From: Clostridiales bacterium
GTDB taxonomy: Bacteria > Bacillota > Clostridia > Lutisporales > Lutisporaceae
NCBI GenBank assembly: GCA_012522255.1
Contig: JAAYKT010000239.1
Span: 1-9,205, forward strand
Direction of reading: 5' to 3'
Length of the DNA: 9,205 bases
Each line of letters starts with the position of its first letter. Positions within the stretch are counted from its first letter, which is position 1. The notes under the pieces were generated by a model. The model searched no databases and had not been told where the DNA came from. It was given only the letters and a program-made list of their open reading frames with translations. Below are positions 5,470-9,205 of the stretch, piece after piece. Both the position numbers and the translations under genes were made by a program.

Positions 5470-6417
5470 TCAGATAACCTTTATGCAAAACTGTTTGCAA
5501 TATCTGCTGCAGTATCCACAAAGTACACATTTTTCTTCATTTACATGGGCCTTGCCGTTTATTATGGTAATGGCTTTTTGCCCACAGGCATCGGCACATG
5601 CCCCGCAGCCTTCGCACCAAAAATCTATAAGAAGCTTTCTTTTTCTGTTACTGAGCTTTGATTTTAAACTCTCCGAGGGTTTGACACCTTTTATCACCGC
5701 AACATTGAAGTCAATTTCCTCTTCGCTTTGCATCCCTATGGCAATAGAATGGATATTTTTATCATCCAATACAAACTTTATGCAGTCTTCTGCATTGTCC
5801 AATAGATTACCGCCGCCCAATGGTTTCATGGAATATATACCTTTTCCTTTTTTATATGCATCAGCTATTGCCGGCTTCATTTCTTCTATGGTGCCGTCTG
5901 CTATGCCAAGACCTGCCTTATTATATATGGGATGCAGTACCTCTATTTCATCATGCTTTAACGAAGCCTTTACTGCTGATATATTATGTGTGGAAATGCC
6001 AAAGGTTCTTATATAACCTTTTTCTTTGGCCTTCAAAAAATACTCTATGGCTTCCCGGTGCCCTTCTAAAGTATATTCATCTTCCTGCTCGTGAAGTGAA
6101 AAAATATCTATATAGTCTGTGTTGAGTTCTTTTAATGCCTTGCAGAGGCTTGCCTCGGCACCTTCTTTTGCATAAGCATAACATTTGGTTGATAGGACAA
6201 AATCATTTCTATGCCCCTTTATAGCCTCTTTAATATATTCATAGTTTTCATAAAGTTCTGCTGTATCTATAAAGTTGATTCCCTTTTCGAAAGCTTTTGT
6301 TATTATCCTTGCTCCCTGTCTTATAGGCAGATTTGATTGCAATGGGCTTATTGTCAAACTGCCAAAGCATAGTTTTGATACTTTAATCCCTGTATTGCCT
6401 AAAATTTCGTACTTCAC
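5470..6417 (-). CDS. Aldo/keto reductase with C-terminal 2[4Fe-4S] ferredoxin domain
   Basis: A 315-residue soluble protein. Residues 1-260 form an aldo/keto reductase barrel with a complete catalytic tetrad: D51 and Y56 (IDTAELY), K78 (STKCY) and H109 (SLHE). The last 50 residues carry two CxxCxxCxxxC clusters, C268/C271/C274/C278 and C297/C300/C303/C307, each able to hold a [4Fe-4S] cluster, plus C311. Such fusions are common in anaerobes and suggest electron exchange with ferredoxin or a flavoprotein, perhaps alongside NAD(P)H; the substrate is unknown. The start is GTG 6417, supported by AGGGG 6 bases upstream. The gene sits between ireB and ruvX, a position where most related genomes, as I know them, have no such gene, so it looks like an insertion into a conserved block. 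A terminator precedes it, so expression needs read-through or the weak promoter overlapping that hairpin. Confidence 0.92.
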   Translation of the reverse strand: MKYEILGNTGIKVSKLCFGSLTISPLQSNLPIRQGARIITKAFEKGINFIDTAELYENYEYIKEAIKGHRNDFVLSTKCYAYAKEGAEASLCKALKELNTDYIDIFSLHEQEDEYTLEGHREAIEYFLKAKEKGYIRTFGISTHNISAVKASLKHDEIEVLHPIYNKAGLGIADGTIEEMKPAIADAYKKGKGIYSMKPLGGGNLLDNAEDCIKFVLDDKNIHSIAIGMQSEEEIDFNVAVIKGVKPSESLKSKLSNRKRKLLIDFWCEGCGACADACGQKAITIINGKAHVNEEKCVLCGYCSRYCKQFCIKVI

Positions 6418-6434
6418 TTTTAACCCCTCTGTGC

Positions 6435-6463
6435 ATCATATAAGTAATAAGCCGGAAGAACAA
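6435..6463 (-). promoter_or_regulatory. Weak promoter candidate for the aldo/keto reductase
   Basis: TTGTTC (6458-6463), a 17-bp spacer and TATGAT (6435-6440) on the minus strand. The -35 part is poor and lies inside the terminator hairpin. The implied start near 6428 falls within the ribosome binding site region, leaving a leader of only about 11 bases, so this is doubtful. Confidence 0.25.
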
Positions 6464-6481
6464 TTGCTTCTTCCGGTTATT
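6438..6481 (-). terminator. Hairpin terminator after ireB
   Basis: A perfect 9-bp stem CCGGAAGAA/TTCTTCCGG (6468-6476 with 6452-6460) has a 7-base loop, extended by AATAA/TTATT after one unpaired base. On the minus strand it is followed by a moderately U-rich TTATTACTTAT, not a clean U-tract, so termination may be partial. It lies between ireB and the aldo/keto reductase. Confidence 0.7.
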
Positions 6482-6511
6482 ATCAAATAAATTTAACTGA
6501 CGATGTATTTA

Positions 6512-6769
6512 TTATATATCTTCTACATAGGCTTTAACCAGTTCTTCCAACAGCTCATCCCGTTCTATTTTTCTGATTAAGCTTCTTGCGTTATTATAAC
6601 TGGTAATATATGTAGGATCTCCTGAAAGAATATATCCCACTATTTGATTTATAGGATTGTAGCCCTTTTCAAGCAAAGCCCGATAAACTGTAATCAATAT
6701 TTCAGAAGGCTTATAAACTTTGTCTTTATCAACTTTAAATTTCATGGTTTCGTCTTGATTTGACAGCAT
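6512..6769 (-). CDS. ireB: IreB/ReoM family regulatory phosphoprotein
   Basis: An 85-residue protein with the highly conserved IreB (UPF0297) core: ALLEKGYNPINQIVGYILSGDPTYI (31-55) followed by NARSLIRKIERDELLEELV (59-77). In Enterococcus (IreB) and Listeria (ReoM) this protein is phosphorylated on N-terminal threonine by the PASTA-domain Ser/Thr kinase. It controls peptidoglycan synthesis, through MurA stability in the ReoM case. T8 here, in the sequence DETMKF, fits the conserved acceptor threonine; the phosphorylation itself is inferred. The kinase and phosphatase genes are not in this window. The ATG at 6769 lies behind a purine-rich GGAGGGTGGTG with somewhat long spacing. The gene has its own promoter (6807-6835) between alaS and itself and a hairpin terminator behind it. 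Gene order alaS-ireB is conserved in Bacillota. Confidence 0.95.
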   Translation of the reverse strand: MLSNQDETMKFKVDKDKVYKPSEILITVYRALLEKGYNPINQIVGYILSGDPTYITSYNNARSLIRKIERDELLEELVKAYVEDI

Positions 6770-6806
6770 TTTTTAAACACCACCCTCCAAGTTATCTGTT
6801 AGATTA

Positions 6807-6835
6807 ATGATAATACAGTTAGGTTATTATTTCAA
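6807..6835 (-). promoter_or_regulatory. Sigma-A type promoter for ireB
   Basis: On the minus strand there is TTGAAA (6830-6835), a 17-bp spacer and TATCAT (6807-6812). The expected start near 6800 gives a leader of about 31 bases. It lets ireB be expressed independently of alaS. Confidence 0.65.
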
Positions 6836-6891
6836 TGTTTACCGATTTTATTTTATTGTTACAATTCACATTATAGGTTATCAATAACAAC

Positions 6892-6907
6892 AATAGATTA
6901 TTGTATT
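6892..6907 (-). repeat. Short segment related to the 57-bp repeat core
   Basis: On the plus strand 6895-6907 matches 13 bases of the 57-bp repeat core exactly (4848-4860 and 4927-4939). Allowing a 3-base deletion, 16 bases (6892-6907) align with 19 of the core. The orientation is the same as that of the two full copies, again downstream of a gene. It could be a decayed third copy or chance in AT-rich sequence. Confidence 0.35.
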
Positions 6908-6913
6908 ACCCCT

Positions 6914-6930
6914 GGCGGTCAAAGACCGCC
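6914..6930 (-). repeat. GC-rich palindrome just after alaS
   Basis: GGCGGTC and GACCGCC form a perfect 7-bp stem around a 3-base loop, 5 bases beyond the alaS stop. It is very GC-rich compared with its surroundings and is not followed by a U-tract on either strand, so it is not a standard intrinsic terminator. With the flanking GGTAGC and AGGGG it looks like a short dispersed palindromic (REP-like) unit, though only one copy is present in this window. Confidence 0.6.
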
Positions 6931-6935
6931 GCTAC

Positions 6936-9205
6936 CTATTCATTCCAAATTTTAGAGACCTCCGGTATTGCCTCTATTATCTCCCCGATTTTATCCTTAT
7001 CCTTAATACCTCCCTGCGCCATGTCCGGTCTGCCTCCACCACTTCCGCTGCCTATTTTTGTAATCTCTTTCATTTTATTACCGGCATGAAATCCTGAAGC
7101 AACAGCTTTTTTGTCTGCCATTATCAAAAAAATCGCCTTTTCCTCTTCCATTGAGTATAAAGTTATAACCCCTTTTTCGACTTTATCCCTCAGTTTATCC
7201 CCCAATTGCCTCATGCCATCCATATCCAAGCCGCTTATCTCAGTAGTTAAATATTTTACTCCGCCTATTTCTTTGACTTTTGCAATATAGTCTTGCATTG
7301 ATTCTCCGGAAATTTGATTTTTGAGTCGACTAATCTCTTTTTCCAATTCCTTAATTTGTTTTATATTTAATTTTATTCTTTTTGCAATGTCCTGTTCACT
7401 GACCTTTAACAATGACTCGACTTCTTTCAAAACTTCTTCTTTTTCCATTAAATGTTCATATAATTTGATGCCACTTATTGCTTCAATTCTTCTGACTCCT
7501 GCGGCTATACCGCCTTCAGAAACAATCTTGAACATTCCAATTTGGGATGTGTTCTCCAAATGAGTGCCGCCGCATAGTTCTGTGCTGTAATCTCCTATTT
7601 TGATTACTCTGACTTTGTCACCGTATTTTTCCCCAAACAGTGCCATTGCGCCCATCTTTTTTGCGCTATCCATATCTGTCTCTGTCACGACAACATCTTT
7701 GCTATCCCATATTACCTCATTGACTTTTCTTTCTATTTCATTCAGTTCTTCTTTTGTTAATGGTTTAAAATGTGTAAAATCAAATCTGAGTCTGTCTCTG
7801 CTTACCAATGAACCTGCCTGCTCCACATGATTACCCAGTGTATCTCTCAGAGATTTATGCAGAAGATGAGTTGCAGTATGGTTCCTGGCAGTGGATAATC
7901 TGTTCTGTTTGTTAATTTGTGCAATGCAGGTGTTACCCAGAGCTACTTCACCTTCTACAACCTTGCATTTATGAATGTATAGTAAGTCATACACTTTTTT
8001 ACAATCGAATACTTCCAGCAGGAAGTTTTCTGATTTTATATAACCTATATCTGCCAACTGCCCGCCACTTTCGGCATAAAAAGGTGTTTTATCAAGTATA
8101 ATATTAACTTCCGTACCTTTATTTGCTTTTTCTGATATTTTATTATCTGCAATAATTGCTTTGATAATACTATTTGTTTCATAACTGCCGTATCCCACAA
8201 ATTCTGTAGCATCGATGTCCTTGCTTAATTTTGAATATATTTCTTCTTTCCAGGCCTCTGCACCCGCATCTTCCCTTGCACTTCTCGCCCTTTCCTGTTG
8301 CAGTTTCATCTCTTTTTCAAAGCCTGCTTCATCCACGGTAAAACCGTTTTCTGCCAATATATCTTTTGTCAGATCCAAAGGAAAACCATAGGTGTCATAA
8401 AGTTTAAAAGCAGATTCACCTGATAGGACCCCTTTTTTATCCAATTGATCCATATAATTTTCCAATATATGAAGCCCTTGTTCCAAGGTTTCCTCAAAGC
8501 GCTTTTCTTCAATATCGATAATACTTAAGATGTACTCTTGTCTTTCTTTTAATTCAGGGTAGGCACCGCAGCTGACTTCTATAACCTTTTCAGCAACTTT
8601 ATCGAGGAAGTGCCCCTTGATATTCAACAGCTTACCGTGCCGTACAGCTCTCCTAAGCAGTCTCCTTAGTATATAGCCTCTGCCTTCATTGCCGGGCAGT
8701 ATTCCATCGGATACCATAAAAACAACGCTCCTTATATGGTCCGTTATTACTCTTATTGAAACATCTGTTTTTGCATCCGCTCTATAGGTAACATTTGAAA
8801 GTTCACATATATATTCCAAAATATATTTTAGGGTATCCACCTCAAATATACTTTTTGCATCCTGCATTATGGCTGCCATTCTCTCAAGTCCCATACCTGT
8901 GTCTATATTGGGATGCTCCAACTTGTTATAGTTGCCTTCTTCATCTTTATCAAATTGAGTGAACACTAAATTCCAAAATTCAATATATCTGTCACATTCA
9001 CAACCCACGGTGCAATCAGGGTTGCCGCAACCGTACTTTTCTCCTCGGTCGTAGTAGATTTCCGAACAAGGCCCGCATGGCCCCAAACCTATCTCCCAAA
9101 AATTATCTTCTTTGCCCATCCTAACAATCTTTTCTTTAGGTATGCCTATTTTTTTATTCCATATTTCTAAGGCTTCGTCATCATCTTCATAAATTGTTAT
9201 CCAAA
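6936..9205 (-). CDS. alaS: Alanyl-tRNA synthetase, N-terminal part missing (cut by the window edge)
   Basis: 755 residues are visible and the reading frame continues past 9205; the ATG at 9119 is internal. Family members have about 880 residues, so roughly 125 N-terminal residues, including class II motif 1, are outside. Seen in order: the end of the catalytic core with WEIGLGPCGPCSEIYYDRG and motif 3 (TGMGLERM); a Cys-rich insert YGCGNPDCTVGCECDRY; the tRNA-recognition helices; the editing domain with HTATH (near 7867-7881) and CGGTH (near 7561-7575) metal ligands; a coiled-coil linker (around 7290-7470); and the DHHA1-type C-Ala domain with GSGGGRPDMAQGG. It charges tRNA-Ala and hydrolyses mischarged Ser/Gly-tRNA-Ala in the cytoplasm. 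All visible motifs are intact. It is the first gene of the block and is followed by a GC-rich palindrome and the ireB promoter; any T-box leader would lie beyond the right edge. Confidence 0.97.
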   Translation of the reverse strand, partial: WITIYEDDDEALEIWNKKIGIPKEKIVRMGKEDNFWEIGLGPCGPCSEIYYDRGEKYGCGNPDCTVGCECDRYIEFWNLVFTQFDKDEEGNYNKLEHPNIDTGMGLERMAAIMQDAKSIFEVDTLKYILEYICELSNVTYRADAKTDVSIRVITDHIRSVVFMVSDGILPGNEGRGYILRRLLRRAVRHGKLLNIKGHFLDKVAEKVIEVSCGAYPELKERQEYILSIIDIEEKRFEETLEQGLHILENYMDQLDKKGVLSGESAFKLYDTYGFPLDLTKDILAENGFTVDEAGFEKEMKLQQERARSAREDAGAEAWKEEIYSKLSKDIDATEFVGYGSYETNSIIKAIIADNKISEKANKGTEVNIILDKTPFYAESGGQLADIGYIKSENFLLEVFDCKKVYDLLYIHKCKVVEGEVALGNTCIAQINKQNRLSTARNHTATHLLHKSLRDTLGNHVEQAGSLVSRDRLRFDFTHFKPLTKEELNEIERKVNEVIWDSKDVVVTETDMDSAKKMGAMALFGEKYGDKVRVIKIGDYSTELCGGTHLENTSQIGMFKIVSEGGIAAGVRRIEAISGIKLYEHLMEKEEVLKEVESLLKVSEQDIAKRIKLNIKQIKELEKEISRLKNQISGESMQDYIAKVKEIGGVKYLTTEISGLDMDGMRQLGDKLRDKVEKGVITLYSMEEEKAIFLIMADKKAVASGFHAGNKMKEITKIGSGSGGGRPDMAQGGIKDKDKIGEIIEAIPEVSKIWNE

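Noticed and set aside
5426..6125. Plus-strand open frames opposite the aldo/keto reductase
   Set aside because: They are antisense shadows of a gene with a complete catalytic tetrad and ferredoxin clusters, with no independent evidence.
9117..9119. ATG 9119 as the alaS start
   Set aside because: The frame is open upstream to the window edge and encodes typical AlaRS sequence (WITIYEDDDEALEIWNKKIG), so this Met is internal.

Overview
The window is AT-rich, and every gene I can support reads on the minus strand, so transcription runs from the right edge to the left. Gene content points to Bacillota, most likely class Clostridia. The pointers are the clostridial-type AlaRS with its Cys-rich insert, the order alaS - ireB - ruvX - DUF1292 - fur - RNase J, the Gram-positive type promoters (TTGACA/TATAAT-like with 17-bp spacers) and strong AAGGAG-type ribosome binding sites. 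I cannot name a genus. Both end genes are cut: alaS lacks its N-terminal part beyond position 9205, and typA lacks its C-terminal ~80% beyond position 1.

Layout in transcription order: alaS (alanyl-tRNA synthetase, partial); a short GC-rich palindrome; an ireB promoter and ireB (small regulator of cell-wall synthesis); a terminator; an aldo/keto reductase fused to a 2[4Fe-4S] ferredoxin domain; ruvX (YqgF-fold nuclease); two copies of a 57-bp direct repeat; a promoter, an acidic DUF1292 protein and a terminator; a promoter and a Fur-family regulator; a possibly structured leader and ribonuclease J; a diacylglycerol/lipid kinase-like gene, probably co-transcribed with RNase J; two heptamer arrays; queT (queuosine-precursor transporter); a promoter and typA/bipA. 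No stretch of more than 300 bases lacks a gene. The longest gap, about 240 bases between ruvX and the DUF1292 gene, holds the 57-bp repeats and a promoter.

Functionally this is mostly housekeeping: translation (alaS, typA), DNA and RNA metabolism (ruvX, RNase J), cell-wall and lipid control (ireB, lipid kinase), metal homeostasis (Fur family) and tRNA modification supply (queT). The aldo/keto reductase is the accessory gene in an otherwise commonly conserved block.

I see no defence system, mobile gene, CRISPR array, tRNA or rRNA. The unusual material is intergenic. Three different repeat types each start at or within a few bases of the stop codon of the gene upstream (alaS, ruvX, lipid kinase). 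There is also a nested inverted repeat with flanking direct repeats ahead of RNase J. These are the points worth checking; none is proven to be functional.
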